64,000 nucleotides of DNA, from positions 1 to 64,000 of the forward strand of contig SVDC01000016.1 in the NCBI GenBank assembly GCA_015058045.1, given 5' to 3'. The notes under the pieces are model-generated. The model saw only the letters and a list, made by a program, of their open reading frames with translations. It did not search any database and was not told where the DNA came from. The position numbers and the translations under genes are program-made. This stretch comes from Cellulosilyticum sp. GTDB lineage: Bacteria > Bacillota > Clostridia > Lachnospirales > Cellulosilyticaceae. Below, one piece after another: positions 1 to 11,264 of the stretch; position 1 is the stretch's first letter, and each line of letters opens with the position of its first letter.

Positions 1-46
1 AAAAGAGCCCCGTACCTAAGTACTGGACTCCTTACCTCACATATTA

Positions 47-118
47 TGACCCATACGGGAATCGAACCCATGATTTCACCGTGAGAGGGTGACGTCTTGA
101 CCGCTTGACCAATGGGCC
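47..118 (-). tRNA. tRNA-Glu (anticodon CTC), CCA not encoded
   Basis: Reverse complement GGCCCATTGGTCAAGCGG...CACC-CTCTCAC-GGTG...GGGTTCGATTCCCGTATGGGTC-A folds as a cloverleaf; 7-nt anticodon loop CTCTCAC gives CTC. Confidence 0.93.
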
Positions 119-317
119 TGAACGATTATTAGTATAACCTGTCCGCTTTTAATTTGCAATACTTTTATTTTAAATTTTATAATTTTTATTTTATTTAATA
201 TAAATTCTGACTTATAGTACCTTTTAGACAAAAAAAGACACCCTTCATAAATCAATCGCTCAGCTTGGCACAGATTTAAAAGGATATCTTCTTTTAGTTT
301 AGTCTTGTTTTATTCTC

Positions 318-1250
318 TTATTTGCCACCTTTTACTTTTTCTAAGTATTCGTAGGCCTCATTAATTTCTCTAATTTTCTTATTGGCAAATTCTATATATT
401 CTGGTGGTACGCTATCGGCTGCGAGTTTATCTGGATGGTATTCTTTAACCATTTTACGGTAAGCACGTTTGATTTCTGACCAGCTGGCATCTTCGCTAAG
501 CCCAAGAACCTGTGTATATTTTTTCACTAAATCTTGTTGTGAGCTATAGCCGCCAAATCCTTGTCCGCCTGTATAACCTTGTCCATAGCCTTGGCTATAT
601 CCGTGGCTTTGACCAAGATATGCCATACGGATAGCTTGATATTCATAATCTGTTAAGCCTAATGCCAAAATGATTTTTCGAGTTTGTACTTCTTTAACCT
701 GTGACTCACTACCATCTTGGAATGCAACGCCTACAAGCATATAAGCTAGGGCTAAAACATAATCACGTCTCGTACGGTAGTAGCCAAAAATCATTTCTGT
801 GAAAGCTGTATACTCTTCTGGATGTTGCTTTCCATAGTTAAAACAATCTGCATAATCATTGACTTCTTGCATAGCAATGCCAAAGTTCTTTGCAATAAAA
901 TCTTTAATATAGCGAATTTCTTCTTTGCTGACATTTCCATCTGCTTTTGCAATCATCGCACTTAATGCCATAATAGAGGCAATAACTGGATTTTTACCTT
1001 CAAAAGCAGAATGATTTTTAATATGATTAGGGAATTTTGGAAACTTCTTAGGTAAATAGCTCATAAAGAATACAAGTAAAAAGCTAATAGGCCATGGGGT
1101 AATAATTGCCCCAATTGCAAAGAGCCATGGATTATAGCCTTTAAAGGATGCCATGCCTGCAATGACGATGACAATAATGAGCTTAATGAAACCAATGAAT
1201 AAATTGAATCCAAATCCAAGTATCGACCCAATAATTTCTAATAAGAACAT
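318..1250 (-). CDS. TerB-like domain plus C-terminal J-domain membrane protein (DjlA-like)
   Basis: N-terminal hydrophobic segments, TerB-like middle (IMALSAMIAKADGNVSKEEI), C-terminal J domain with HPD (YHPDKLA). Confidence 0.85.
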   Translation of the reverse strand: MFLLEIIGSILGFGFNLFIGFIKLIIVIVIAGMASFKGYNPWLFAIGAIITPWPISFLLVFFMSYLPKKFPKFPNHIKNHSAFEGKNPVIASIMALSAMIAKADGNVSKEEIRYIKDFIAKNFGIAMQEVNDYADCFNYGKQHPEEYTAFTEMIFGYYRTRRDYVLALAYMLVGVAFQDGSESQVKEVQTRKIILALGLTDYEYQAIRMAYLGQSHGYSQGYGQGYTGGQGFGGYSSQQDLVKKYTQVLGLSEDASWSEIKRAYRKMVKEYHPDKLAADSVPPEYIEFANKKIREINEAYEYLEKVKGGK

Positions 1251-1503
1251 ATATTTCTCCTACTTTTTCTTTTTCAATTTTTTTAGATTGTAGCATAGAA
1301 ATATGTAGATATCATTAACAGACAAATGTTTTTTGGTACCTTTTTTATTTTATAGTCATAAACTATATTAGTATTTCTACGCTTGCGCATAAACTTGTAT
1401 ACTTAAGCCTCATCGTTACCCTATCGTATATATTTGAGTCATTATTGTTTATTTAACTATAAAAGCATATAATAGATAAGACAACTTCACTTGGAGGCAA
1501 TGT

Positions 1504-2385
1504 ATGAAAAAGAAAATTTTTGAAGGTTCAGGTGTAGCCATTATTACACCTTTTAATGACAAAGGTATTGATTATAATAAATTTGAAGAACTTATTGAAT
1601 GGCATATTAATGAAGGAACAGATGCAATTGTTGTTTGTGGTACAACTGGAGAATCTGCTACCCTTCCTATAGAAGAGCACAAAGCGCTCATAAAATTCTG
1701 TGTAGATAAAGTAAATCATCGTATTCCTGTTATTGCAGGGGCAGGTTCAAATGATACACGCCATGCAATTGGCACCAGTCAGTATGCTGAATCTGTAGGC
1801 GTAGATGGTATTTTATCTGTTGTACCTTATTATAATAAAACAACTCAAAGAGGCCTATATGCTCACTTTGAAGCCATTGCAAATAGTGTTAAAACACCTA
1901 TTATCCTTTACAATGTACCAGGACGTACCGTACTAGATATGTCTCCACAAATTGTAAAAGAGCTTTCTATGATTGATAATATTGTAGCAATTAAAGAATG
2001 TAACTTTAATCACATTGGTGAACTTCGTAATCTTTGTGGCCCAGACTTTGCCATTTATTCTGGTGAGGATGATAAGGTTCTTCCTGTTCTAACAATGGGT
2101 GGGCAAGGTGTGATTTCTGTTATGGCTAATATTATCCCTAAAGATACCCATGAGATCTATGCACGTTTTATGGCAGGAGACATTGAAGGTGCAAGAGCCC
2201 TTCAACTTAATGTTCTTGACTTAGTGAAAGCTTTATTCATTGAAGCAAGTCCATCTCCTACTAAGGAAGCTATGAATGCAATGGGCATGAATGTAGGCGA
2301 TTGTCGCTTACCAATCGTTGGTATGGAATCACACAATAAAGCCATTTTATTAGATGCTTTAAAAGCTTATGGTCTTTTGAAATAA
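1504..2385 (+). CDS. dapA: 4-hydroxy-tetrahydrodipicolinate synthase
   Basis: GTTGESATL, YYNKTTQRG, YNVPGRT and IKE motifs of DapA; RBS ggagg upstream. Confidence 0.95.
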   Translation: MKKKIFEGSGVAIITPFNDKGIDYNKFEELIEWHINEGTDAIVVCGTTGESATLPIEEHKALIKFCVDKVNHRIPVIAGAGSNDTRHAIGTSQYAESVGVDGILSVVPYYNKTTQRGLYAHFEAIANSVKTPIILYNVPGRTVLDMSPQIVKELSMIDNIVAIKECNFNHIGELRNLCGPDFAIYSGEDDKVLPVLTMGGQGVISVMANIIPKDTHEIYARFMAGDIEGARALQLNVLDLVKALFIEASPSPTKEAMNAMGMNVGDCRLPIVGMESHNKAILLDALKAYGLLK

Positions 2386-2481
2386 GGCTATATTAGATAA
2401 AGGTCACACTCTATTTTAATGGCAGTATAAAAATACTACCTTCTCCTTTATTAGTATCATCAAAATACTCAATAAGAAATG

Positions 2482-2513
2482 AAAAAAGCGTAGGATTACC
2501 ATACGCTTTTTTT
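2482..2513. terminator. Bidirectional terminator between dapA and the MCP gene
   Basis: aaaaaagcgta-ggattacca-tacgctttttt hairpin between convergent genes. Confidence 0.85.
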
Positions 2514-2522
2514 AGTTTCTTA

Positions 2523-4064
2523 TTAATCTAGCTTAAACTGACTTAATTTTTCTTTTAACAGCGTAGCTTCTTTTGCCAGTTCTCCACTGGATGCCGCTGT
2601 CTGCTGTGATGTGGCTGAATTGCTTTGAATGACTTCTGCTACCTGCTTTATACTCTCGCCAATGCCTTCAATATGATCTGCTTCTAATTGAATCTTGATG
2701 GTCATATTTTGAATCAACTCATCTTCTTTATCTGTACTGCTGGCCATTTGATCAAATAAGCTGGCTGTTTCTTGTAAGGATTCTCTGCCCTCATTTACCT
2801 TAAGTAAAGAATCCTCTATCATGACGGCTGTTTCTTTTGAAGCTTGTGAACTTTTAGCTGCCAACTTACGAACTTCCTTTGCCACCACCGCAAAGCCATC
2901 TCCTTGTTGCCCTGCTCTTGCGGCTTCAATGGCTGCATTTAAAGCGAGTAAGTTCGTCTGAAAGGCAATATCCTCAATGACCTTATTAATTTTAGCTATT
3001 TCATGCGAAGATTCTTTAATCTTTTCCATAGCAGCTAGAGATTCTTTCATTTTCTGATTACCTCTTTGTGTTTTTTCTTTAATCGTTCTAGAGAGTTGCT
3101 GAATACGCAGTACAGATTTTTGATTTTCTCTACTATGTGTACTAATTTCAACCATGTGGACATTAATTTCTTCTACTGCCGATGCCTGCTCTGTGGCACC
3201 TACAGCTAACATATTACTTGCCTGTGCAATCTGCTCTGTCCCTTCACTCACTTGAAAAGACATATTCTGTATTTCTCTTATAATCGCTTTATATTTATCT
3301 TTCAGTTGATTCATACCTTCTTCAAGCTCTAACATTTCAGGTGAAGTGACATTTAATTTAACCTCATCCAATCTACCTTCTGCAAATTCATTTAAATGAT
3401 AAATCATTTGCGTTAAAATCCTTTTTACTTTTTTGCTAGTATACCATGGCACAGAAAGTGCTAGCATACCCCATAAAAGCACTAAGAGCATAACAATCCA
3501 ATAAAATGACCTTTCTTTTTGCTGTTGCAAGTTAATCACTTCACTGGTCTCTACTTGTATCTTTTCTCTTAATTGTTCATAGGCGATATTTAATTGCTCC
3601 CGTTCATTTTGCAATAAATCTGTGTCCCAAAGTTGCTTTGCTTCCTCTATTTGTCCTAATGCTATTTTTTCCATAACGAGTTGAAGTTGATTGTGATAAT
3701 CCCAATACTGTTCTTTTAAGGATTCTACTCCTGCTAAGTCTTGGTTATTTTTCTTTGCTTCTTCCCACTCTGTTTGTTTTAATGTTATTTCATCTACACT
3801 TGAATTAAATGCTTCTTCTAGTTCCTGGTTATTTCCTTTTACTATTCCCTCAAAAATGAGTTCTTCTTCTTCTTGAATTAAGCTATCCCATAAAGCTATT
3901 TCTGTAAGGGGAAGCATGTTTTTACATTGCATTTGAACTAAGTCATTTTGTAGTTTATCAACTTGAAAAAATGCAAGGCCAAACATTAACATTCCCAATA
4001 TCACAATCCACATATAACCTTGTACTAACTGAGTACTAAGTTTTACACGCTTACTACGTCCCAT
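2523..4064 (-). CDS. Methyl-accepting chemotaxis protein with 4HB-like sensor (start refined from 4121 to 4064)
   Basis: MCP signalling hairpin [40 protein letters not shown]; two TM segments; ggaggg RBS before MGRSKRVKL. Confidence 0.92.
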   Translation of the reverse strand: MGRSKRVKLSTQLVQGYMWIVILGMLMFGLAFFQVDKLQNDLVQMQCKNMLPLTEIALWDSLIQEEEELIFEGIVKGNNQELEEAFNSSVDEITLKQTEWEEAKKNNQDLAGVESLKEQYWDYHNQLQLVMEKIALGQIEEAKQLWDTDLLQNEREQLNIAYEQLREKIQVETSEVINLQQQKERSFYWIVMLLVLLWGMLALSVPWYTSKKVKRILTQMIYHLNEFAEGRLDEVKLNVTSPEMLELEEGMNQLKDKYKAIIREIQNMSFQVSEGTEQIAQASNMLAVGATEQASAVEEINVHMVEISTHSRENQKSVLRIQQLSRTIKEKTQRGNQKMKESLAAMEKIKESSHEIAKINKVIEDIAFQTNLLALNAAIEAARAGQQGDGFAVVAKEVRKLAAKSSQASKETAVMIEDSLLKVNEGRESLQETASLFDQMASSTDKEDELIQNMTIKIQLEADHIEGIGESIKQVAEVIQSNSATSQQTAASSGELAKEATLLKEKLSQFKLD

Positions 4065-4123
4065 TTTTTTCCCTCCTATCACTTTAATAGATATGCGGGA
4101 CGAGAGCACAATTAGAAGCAAAA

Positions 4124-4157
4124 AGCACCCTATGGTTAAAAACTACCATAGAGTGCT
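4124..4157 (-). terminator. Terminator downstream of the cation:proton antiporter
   Basis: agcaccctatggt-taaaaact-accatagagtgct with a T run on the minus strand. Confidence 0.75.
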
Positions 4158-4247
4158 TATTCCTAATGGATTGATTCATCCATCTATAATGCATAGTGTC
4201 GGGATTTATTGAGTATTTTTCTACTTGATTCTAGCCTCTACTTTATC

Positions 4248-5456
4248 TTAGGCTACTTTGGTACTCGCCTTTTTACTTGTTGTCTTTTTCTCTTTAAATA
4301 CTACTTTAAGTAAAATAGGTGTAATAATGGTTGTTACGACAACCATTATTACAATTGGTCCAAAAAGCTCTGGGCTAATAAGACCTAATGCTGATCCTTT
4401 ACTTGCTACAATCAGTGCAACTTCACCACGTGAAACCATTCCTGTACCAATCTGTAAACATTCTTTATTAGAATAACCACATAATTTGGCACCCAGTCCA
4501 CACCCTACAATCTTAGAGAGAATAGCTATAGCAAGTAGCACAACTGCAAATAGGATTAAAGCCGCAGACATACTTTCAATTTCTACAGTCAATCCAATAC
4601 TTGCAAAGAAAATCGGTGATAAAAGGAGATAAGACATAGTCTCGAAGCGATGTCCAATATAATCTCTTTTAACTGTATTAGAAATAATGAGCCCTGCTAA
4701 GAAGGCACCTGTAATATCTGCTACACCAAAGAATTCTTCTGCAATATAAGCCATTAATAAGCAGAATGCAAAAGCTACAATAACATATCTTCTACGCTCT
4801 TCATCATCTTTCATGGTCCATTTTCTGAACACTTTATAGAAGCCAATACCAATAACAGCCGCAAAGCCAAAGAATAAAACAATCTTACCAAGTACAATAC
4901 CAATATTAACAGAGCTATCTGCAAGACTTGTAATAATCGTTAAAGCAATAATGCCTAATATATCATCAATAAGGGCTGCCCCTAAAATCGCATTTCCTAC
5001 TGAAGTTGAAAGTTTACCCATTTCTTTAAGGGTTTCAACCGTAATACTTACAGAAGTAGCTGTCAAAATAACGCCAATAAAGACATTTTGAAGAACAGCA
5101 GAAGTCTCCTGTACTTGAAATTCTGGTTTATTAAAAATACTTGCCACTACAAATCCACCAATAAGTGGCACGATTACGCCGCATAAAGCAATAATCAGAG
5201 CTGCCTTTCCTGAACGTTTCATCTCTTTAATATCAGTTTCAAGACCTGCCACAAACATAAGTGCAATAACACCTAGCTCTGCCATTTGTTTTAGGAAATC
5301 TGTTTCCTGAAGAAAATTTAAACATGCTGGCCCAAAAATCAAACCTGCAAATAATGCCCCTACAACTTGTGGCATTTGATACTTCTTAGTAATAATCCCT
5401 AATACTTTTGTACTTAATAAAATAAGTGCAATGTCTAATAAATAATGATATGACAT
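4248..5456 (-). CDS. CPA2-type cation:proton antiporter
   Basis: About 12 TM segments, Na/H exchanger motifs (FVAGLETDI, ALIDDILGI, GMVSRGEVALIVA). Confidence 0.9.
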   Translation of the reverse strand: MSYHYLLDIALILLSTKVLGIITKKYQMPQVVGALFAGLIFGPACLNFLQETDFLKQMAELGVIALMFVAGLETDIKEMKRSGKAALIIALCGVIVPLIGGFVVASIFNKPEFQVQETSAVLQNVFIGVILTATSVSITVETLKEMGKLSTSVGNAILGAALIDDILGIIALTIITSLADSSVNIGIVLGKIVLFFGFAAVIGIGFYKVFRKWTMKDDEERRRYVIVAFAFCLLMAYIAEEFFGVADITGAFLAGLIISNTVKRDYIGHRFETMSYLLLSPIFFASIGLTVEIESMSAALILFAVVLLAIAILSKIVGCGLGAKLCGYSNKECLQIGTGMVSRGEVALIVASKGSALGLISPELFGPIVIMVVVTTIITPILLKVVFKEKKTTSKKASTKVA

Positions 5457-5535
5457 CTCTATTCATCTCCCGATTGTTTGTTTTCATTTCCCACACACTA
5501 TTTTCTTATAGTCCAATGATTCCATACTCTCAGTT

Positions 5536-6201
5536 CTATTGATTAGTAGATTCATTCCCCTCTAATAAATCAATAACCTGTTTTAAGGATGCTACAATGT
5601 AAGAGGCATTTCTTGTCATTTCCTCGTCTGCTGCCACTAAATCTGGCACCAAAACACTTGTCATATTTGCTGATACAGCTGCCTGCAAGCCTAGCCTTGA
5701 ATCTTCTAGTACCATACTATCTTCTGGCTCAATTTGAAGTTTTGCTGCTGCTTTAAGGAAAATTTCAGGATTAGGTTTTGATTCTTCCACTTCATTCCCA
5801 CAAATGACCCAATCAAAACGCTTCTCCAGGCCACTTAACCTTAAATAATTAAGTGCTTTATCCCTCATGCTTGACGTAGCCACTACTTTCTTAATGCCCT
5901 TCTGATCTAAATAATCTAGAAGTTCGATAAGTCCTTCTTTTTTCTTGAGTCCTTCCTTAGCAATTATGGCATCAGATAACTGACGTTTTTTGGTACAAAT
6001 TGCATCATAAGGTAAGTCTTCACCAAAAATTTGTTTTAGAACCTTTTCTATGTAACGACTGTTTCTCGCAACAATTTGCGTATAAACCTCCCACGTTATG
6101 TTATACCCATAAGCTTTAGCTGCCTCTTGCCAAGCCTTATAGTAAACGCGTTCAGTGTCAAACATAAGCCCATCCATGTCAAATATAACTAGCTTCTTCA
6201 T
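5536..6201 (-). CDS. HAD-family hydrolase (beta-phosphoglucomutase-like); start refined
   Basis: MKKLVIFDMDGLMFDTE motif I, ATSS motif II, KPNPEIF and EDS motifs; RBS gagggg before M19 of the long ORF. Confidence 0.9.
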   Translation of the reverse strand: MKKLVIFDMDGLMFDTERVYYKAWQEAAKAYGYNITWEVYTQIVARNSRYIEKVLKQIFGEDLPYDAICTKKRQLSDAIIAKEGLKKKEGLIELLDYLDQKGIKKVVATSSMRDKALNYLRLSGLEKRFDWVICGNEVEESKPNPEIFLKAAAKLQIEPEDSMVLEDSRLGLQAAVSANMTSVLVPDLVAADEEMTRNASYIVASLKQVIDLLEGNESTNQ

Positions 6202-6445
6202 TGTCTTACCCCTCTTGCCTTTTTTGTTTTCAGTTCGTTCTTTATTATAGCACAAAAATTTTTTTAGTCATCTATCAATTTTTATTTTAGCAAATTCTTA
6301 ACAATAAACAGAATTTAATGCGTAATTTTTAGCATATTGCCTAATTTATTGTTTCCACTTATTTCATTCTATTGTTTTTTCTATATAAATAAGGCATAAT
6401 TTCTAAATAACCTTTTTATAACTCCCTATTATTTAAGCACCCAAT

Positions 6446-6494
6446 AAAAGAACTCATCTAAACTAGTTTAAAAACTAGTGGATGAGTTCTTTTT
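6446..6494 (-). terminator. Terminator downstream of the cstA-family gene
   Basis: aaaagaactcatc ... ggatgagttctttt with an inner actagttt/aaaactagt hairpin. Confidence 0.75.
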
Positions 6495-6563
6495 ACATCG
6501 CTCTACTACTTAAATGCTATCATCTGTCTTTTTCCTGTCCACTTTAAAATCGCCTTACCTTTA

Positions 6564-8255
6564 TTAAGCCTCCACTTTTGTAGATGGTTCTTCCTTGCCT
6601 ATTAACTTATTAAATCCTTGAACAGATACAATAATTCCTAGAACCATTAAGGCAATGGCAAAGGCAAGTTGTAATATATCCCCTAGAACTGTTACAGATG
6701 TACCTGCAATTAATGCACTTACTTTTGAGTAAATCGTTAGTGCAAGAGCAGATAATGTCACTGCTAACATTATCACCATTGGTGCCCAAAGCATAAAACC
6801 TTGGCGGTTGGTTTTCTTTAAATATACAGCACAAGCAATAAGCGCAAGGGCTGATAATAATTGGTTTGCTGAACCAAATAATGGCCAAATAGCTGCATAA
6901 CCTACTTTGGCAAGGGCATAAGCTAAAGCAAGTGTAATAGCTGTTGAGAAATATTTATTTGTTAACACTTTAAGAAGTGGTGACATCTCTTCATCCTTAA
7001 TACTAGAATCTAAGAAAAGTTCTTGGAAAGCAATTCTTCCTACACGGGCTACAGAGTCTAAAGAGGTCAAGGCAAATGCAGAAATAGACAATGTAATCAA
7101 TGTACTTGAAATACTAGCTGGTATATGTAATTTTTCTAGAAATACCGCAACTGCAGAAGCAAAGATTTGAGGTTGTGTCATATCTGCTGGAACCACACCA
7201 TCTTTAGCAATATAACCTACTGCAATAAGTGCAACAACCGCTAACATACTTTCAAGAAGCATGGAACCAAATGATACAGGAAGCATATCTTTTTCGTTTT
7301 TAATTTGTTTAGAGGCTGTGCCTGATGAAACAAGGGCATGGAACCCTGAAACAGCTCCACAAGCAATGGTTACGAAGAGATAGGGGAATAATGTATTTCC
7401 ACCTACATTAAATCCGCTAAATGCCACTAAGTTCATTTTAGGATTAAATAAAACAACCCCAACAACAGATGCAGCAATCATAGCTAATAATAAGAAACTG
7501 TTTAAATAATCTCTAGGCTGAAGCAATGCCCATACCGGAACAATGGATGCAATTGCAATATAAACAAAGACAAATATATGCCAGAAACCTGTTGAGAAAT
7601 AAATTGGACAACTTAGCCCAACGACAATACAAATAACTAATAATCCAATAGCAATAAACGTATTGAGCCATTTACTGAATTTACTTTTTTTCAAAATTAT
7701 GCCCAGTAAAACAGCTGCTGCTATAAACATAACACTTGTTGTAGCAACTGCACCACTACTTTCAATACTTGCCCCTTCTGCATTAAACCCATTGAAGGTC
7801 TTTGCTACAACATCGGCAAAAGCTGCAACAACTAGAATAGAAAACAGCCATGTAAAGAGTAAGAATAATTTCTTACCTGTTTTACCAATATAAACTTCAA
7901 TAATATATCCTATGGTACGTCCTTTATTCTTTACAGAAGCATACATTGCTGCAAAGTCTTGTACAGCACCAAAGAATACACCACCTACTAAAATCCATAA
8001 TAATACAGGTACCCAACCAAATACAGCGGCTTGAATAGGACCATTAATAGGTCCAGCTCCTGCAATAGATGCAAATTGATGTCCAAATACCACACCTGTG
8101 TCCGCTGGTACATAGTCTACACCATCTTCCATTTCAAATGCTGGTGTTTTAGCATCTGGGTCAATTCCCCATTTTTTAGTTAGATAACGTCCATAAATTA
8201 AATAAGCGCCCCCAAGTACCACAATAGAGATAATCATCATGGTTAATCCATTCAT
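6564..8255 (-). CDS. cstA: Carbon starvation protein CstA/BtsT-family transporter
   Basis: Multi-TM protein with HQFASIAGAGPINGPIQAAVFGW and GFHALVSSGTASKQI motifs. Confidence 0.92.
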   Translation of the reverse strand: MNGLTMMIISIVVLGGAYLIYGRYLTKKWGIDPDAKTPAFEMEDGVDYVPADTGVVFGHQFASIAGAGPINGPIQAAVFGWVPVLLWILVGGVFFGAVQDFAAMYASVKNKGRTIGYIIEVYIGKTGKKLFLLFTWLFSILVVAAFADVVAKTFNGFNAEGASIESSGAVATTSVMFIAAAVLLGIILKKSKFSKWLNTFIAIGLLVICIVVGLSCPIYFSTGFWHIFVFVYIAIASIVPVWALLQPRDYLNSFLLLAMIAASVVGVVLFNPKMNLVAFSGFNVGGNTLFPYLFVTIACGAVSGFHALVSSGTASKQIKNEKDMLPVSFGSMLLESMLAVVALIAVGYIAKDGVVPADMTQPQIFASAVAVFLEKLHIPASISSTLITLSISAFALTSLDSVARVGRIAFQELFLDSSIKDEEMSPLLKVLTNKYFSTAITLALAYALAKVGYAAIWPLFGSANQLLSALALIACAVYLKKTNRQGFMLWAPMVIMLAVTLSALALTIYSKVSALIAGTSVTVLGDILQLAFAIALMVLGIIVSVQGFNKLIGKEEPSTKVEA

Positions 8256-8309
8256 TTAACTCACTCCTCATTCATATAGATTTAAAATCCTAGATATACT
8301 TAAAAATAA

Positions 8310-8625
8310 TAAATGCATCAAAAAGGCCTCATCCCTTTAAATCCAATGACTTAAAGAGACGAAGCCTAAACTCCGCGTTACCACTCTTCTTGCTACAGTA
8401 TTGGCTGTAGCCCCTTATTCATATTGAAATAGATTATTCTATTTCAATATGTCCTTTTTAACGGAAGGTTCCGGCCTAGCTTACTAAACCCCAATTGTTC
8501 AGCTGGCAGTTTACAGGTGATAATGTTTAGCTTCTTTATCGTTTTCCACCATCCAACGACTCTCTGCAAAAGATACACTATACCTCATGTCCTGATCGTT
8601 ACTTTTAAGTATATATGACTTAAAA
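8310..8625 (-). promoter_or_regulatory. T-box leader (transcription-attenuating) upstream of cstA; specifier likely ATC (Ile)
   Basis: Minus strand has AAGAGTGGTAACGCGGAG (T-box, 8371-8388), stem III AGTAAGCTAGGCCGG...CCGTTA, stem I AGAGAG...GATGGTGGAAAACG, specifier-loop context ACATTATCACCTG (ATC at 8519-8521), then terminator GGCTTCGTC...GATGAGGCCTTTTT. Confidence 0.9.
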
Positions 8626-8710
8626 CTTATCCTATCACCTATTTTTTTAATTGTCAATAAATTCTATCTATTATAACACTTCTATTTACAATCTACTATA
8701 AACCCTTATT

Positions 8711-10066
8711 TTATACCAAATCAGTAGCCATATGACGGATTCGTTTTTGCCACATCAATGAGGTTAAATCTTCACTTGTATATTCCACTTCTATAATATG
8801 GCGTCCTTTTCTTAAATACATAGCACTACCATATTCATTGATATAAACTTCATCCATCCCATAACTGCTTGCTTCAACCTTTTGATAACCATATCCCTTA
8901 TCGATTTTTTTTACCTTTAAAATGAAGTCAAATAATGTCTCTCCTCTCTGCATACTCCATGTTTCATAATAATTAAGATAAATATACGACTCACCTTGCC
9001 ATTCATCATATTGTAGAAAGCGTCTTAAAAATAAGGTACTTCTTTCTTCTTTATTCACGCTTAATGCTATAGGCAGTGCGCCTGTTTTCTGGTTTTTTAA
9101 TGTAATAAGAGAAAGTTCGTTCATACGTGCTTTTATTTTAAGTGCTTCCTCACCTTCATAGCTCTCTTGCATATTAAAAAGACAATTGAATAATCCCATA
9201 CCAATAATCCCTATCCAACATACAGCATAAACTCTCTTTTTGATTTGATTAGAGACTTTAGCCCATCCTGCCTTCTGTATTTTCTCCAAATAGGCACCAC
9301 ACACTCTTGCTGCTATACATACTGTCATTAAAATAATTGGCACACTTTCTGCAAAAAATCCATCTAATAACATGCCACCTATACAAGTTCCTACTACACT
9401 CCCTAAAATAATTCCTCTATTTCTCCTTCTAATCCTACTGGTACTAAGAAGCTTTTCATTGGGTTCTATATCCCCACCATTTCGGATGTATTTATAAATT
9501 TTATATTTAAAATGCAACCAAGTCTTTAATTCGAAAATCCCCCATATCATCAGTAAAATACTTGCCATCTCCATACCGATTACATAATTTGAACACACTA
9601 AGTCTAGTGGCGAGAAAAATGAAATGATACATAACAAAATAACAAGCACAATACCTTTACTTAGTATCCCACCCAAATTCTTTTCAAAAAAGTTCTTTCT
9701 TAATGCTTTATATTCTCTTTCATAGTCTTTCTTAGTTTTAATAGGCGTGCCTTCAATTAAACTTCTAAATATGTACCAATCCTGCACCTCACCTATAAAA
9801 TACCAACCAACTTGCTCCTGCTCCTTAATCCATCTCAGGTGCTGCTCTTTAGCTGTTACTAAATATGTATCATGATCTTTAGGCGTAATATGTAGCCTGA
9901 CTTCATAGCAGTATAGTGCTCCCGTTCTTTTTTCAAAATACAACTGATGCCCCTTAGTCTTAACAAGTACCCAGTTGTCCTCTCGCTCTCTATTTAAAAA
10001 TAACTCTAACTGAGCTAACTCCAACTGATTGAAAGGAAGTTCTATGATTTTTGTCTGCTCTTTCAT
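8711..10066 (-). CDS. Multi-pass membrane protein, possibly DUF2812-like
   Basis: Soluble N-terminus (QEQVGWYFIGEVQDWYIFRSLIEGTPI) followed by several TM helices. Confidence 0.6.
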   Translation of the reverse strand: MKEQTKIIELPFNQLELAQLELFLNREREDNWVLVKTKGHQLYFEKRTGALYCYEVRLHITPKDHDTYLVTAKEQHLRWIKEQEQVGWYFIGEVQDWYIFRSLIEGTPIKTKKDYEREYKALRKNFFEKNLGGILSKGIVLVILLCIISFFSPLDLVCSNYVIGMEMASILLMIWGIFELKTWLHFKYKIYKYIRNGGDIEPNEKLLSTSRIRRRNRGIILGSVVGTCIGGMLLDGFFAESVPIILMTVCIAARVCGAYLEKIQKAGWAKVSNQIKKRVYAVCWIGIIGMGLFNCLFNMQESYEGEEALKIKARMNELSLITLKNQKTGALPIALSVNKEERSTLFLRRFLQYDEWQGESYIYLNYYETWSMQRGETLFDFILKVKKIDKGYGYQKVEASSYGMDEVYINEYGSAMYLRKGRHIIEVEYTSEDLTSLMWQKRIRHMATDLV

Positions 10067-10252
10067 CCCTTCTCCTCCTTTATCTATATCATTGTACCCC
10101 CTCTGACACTGCTCTGCTTTTTTTTAATAATATCTTAACCTTTTTTAAGTAAACCTTATTATAAGCTTCTCTATCCTAAAGCAAATAAAAAAGGACAGGA
10201 GATAATTGACTCCTGCCACCTAAAATGATTTCAGTTCCATTTATTTTCTAAT

Positions 10253-11113
10253 CTACGATTCCCCTAGGCTTATCCCACATTCTTGAAGTAATCTTACAGC
10301 ATTGTCACCATAAAACTTCATCTTTTCTTCCTTGTTAAGTCCACTTGCTTCAATACTCGCTTCATAGCGTGCAGGTGATAGTAATGGGAAGTCACTACCA
10401 AATAAAAGTTTATCCAGTAGCCCTATTTCTCTCATTACACGATAAATAGACTCATCATATAAGAAAATAGATGCCGCATGATCATAATAAACATTTTTAA
10501 AAAGCCCTCTTATTTCCTTCATCATCTCATACATAAAAATCCCACCACCAAAATGTGCTAAGATAATCTTAAGATCTGGGTGATGACTAACAAAGGCTTC
10601 AATCTCCTTAAAGCTCGTTTCTGTCTTACCCGCATAATCATGCCCTACAGGTTCATTCATATGCACAATAACGGGTAAATTATAGGCCTTGCAACACTCT
10701 GCAAAAGCAGCCGTATCCTTATGATTGCTGATTTCAAAGGGTTGTCCTGCTGGAAAGAGCTCACCTATTCCCTTTAAGCCTGCCTGGTAACATCTTTCTA
10801 TCTCATAAGGTGCATCAGGATGATTAGGCACAACCGTCATAAACCCTATAAGCTCACTAGGATAAGCCTTTACCTTTTCAATCACATAGTCATTAACATA
10901 TTGACATAAACCCATATCTTGAAAACTAAATCCAAAGACTACACTTTTATCCATTCCCACCTTTTTCATTTCTGCTACAATTTCTTCTGCTGTAGCAAAT
11001 TGATTCTTAGGTGTCCTAGATAACAAATCAAAATAAGGTTCTTTTTCCCCTATTTTTAATGCGTCCCGACTAATCTCCTCAGGTGTTATGTGCACATGCA
11101 TATCTATTTTCAT
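10253..11113 (-). CDS. Amidohydrolase-family metal-dependent hydrolase
   Basis: MKIDMHVHITPEE metal motif, HMNEPVGH, LAHFGGG, LLFGSDFPL. Confidence 0.9.
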   Translation of the reverse strand: MKIDMHVHITPEEISRDALKIGEKEPYFDLLSRTPKNQFATAEEIVAEMKKVGMDKSVVFGFSFQDMGLCQYVNDYVIEKVKAYPSELIGFMTVVPNHPDAPYEIERCYQAGLKGIGELFPAGQPFEISNHKDTAAFAECCKAYNLPVIVHMNEPVGHDYAGKTETSFKEIEAFVSHHPDLKIILAHFGGGIFMYEMMKEIRGLFKNVYYDHAASIFLYDESIYRVMREIGLLDKLLFGSDFPLLSPARYEASIEASGLNKEEKMKFYGDNAVRLLQECGISLGES

Positions 11114-11264
11114 TTTTCTACCTCCTTACATCCTATACAGCTCTTACTTCTCATTCTAATCCTCTTTTTGTACGTATTACTTTATTTTACTCTAGCACAC
11201 GTCCTTCTAAAAATCTATCTTCTCGCGTATAAGCTTTCTTAAACTCCATATACTAAGGAAAATT

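Noticed and set aside
1528-1719. 63-aa ORF antisense to dapA
   Set aside because: Antisense shadow of a clear CDS.
6610-6888. 92-aa minus-strand ORF inside cstA
   Set aside because: Same-strand alternate frame within a well-supported CDS; Cys/Ile-rich shadow translation.
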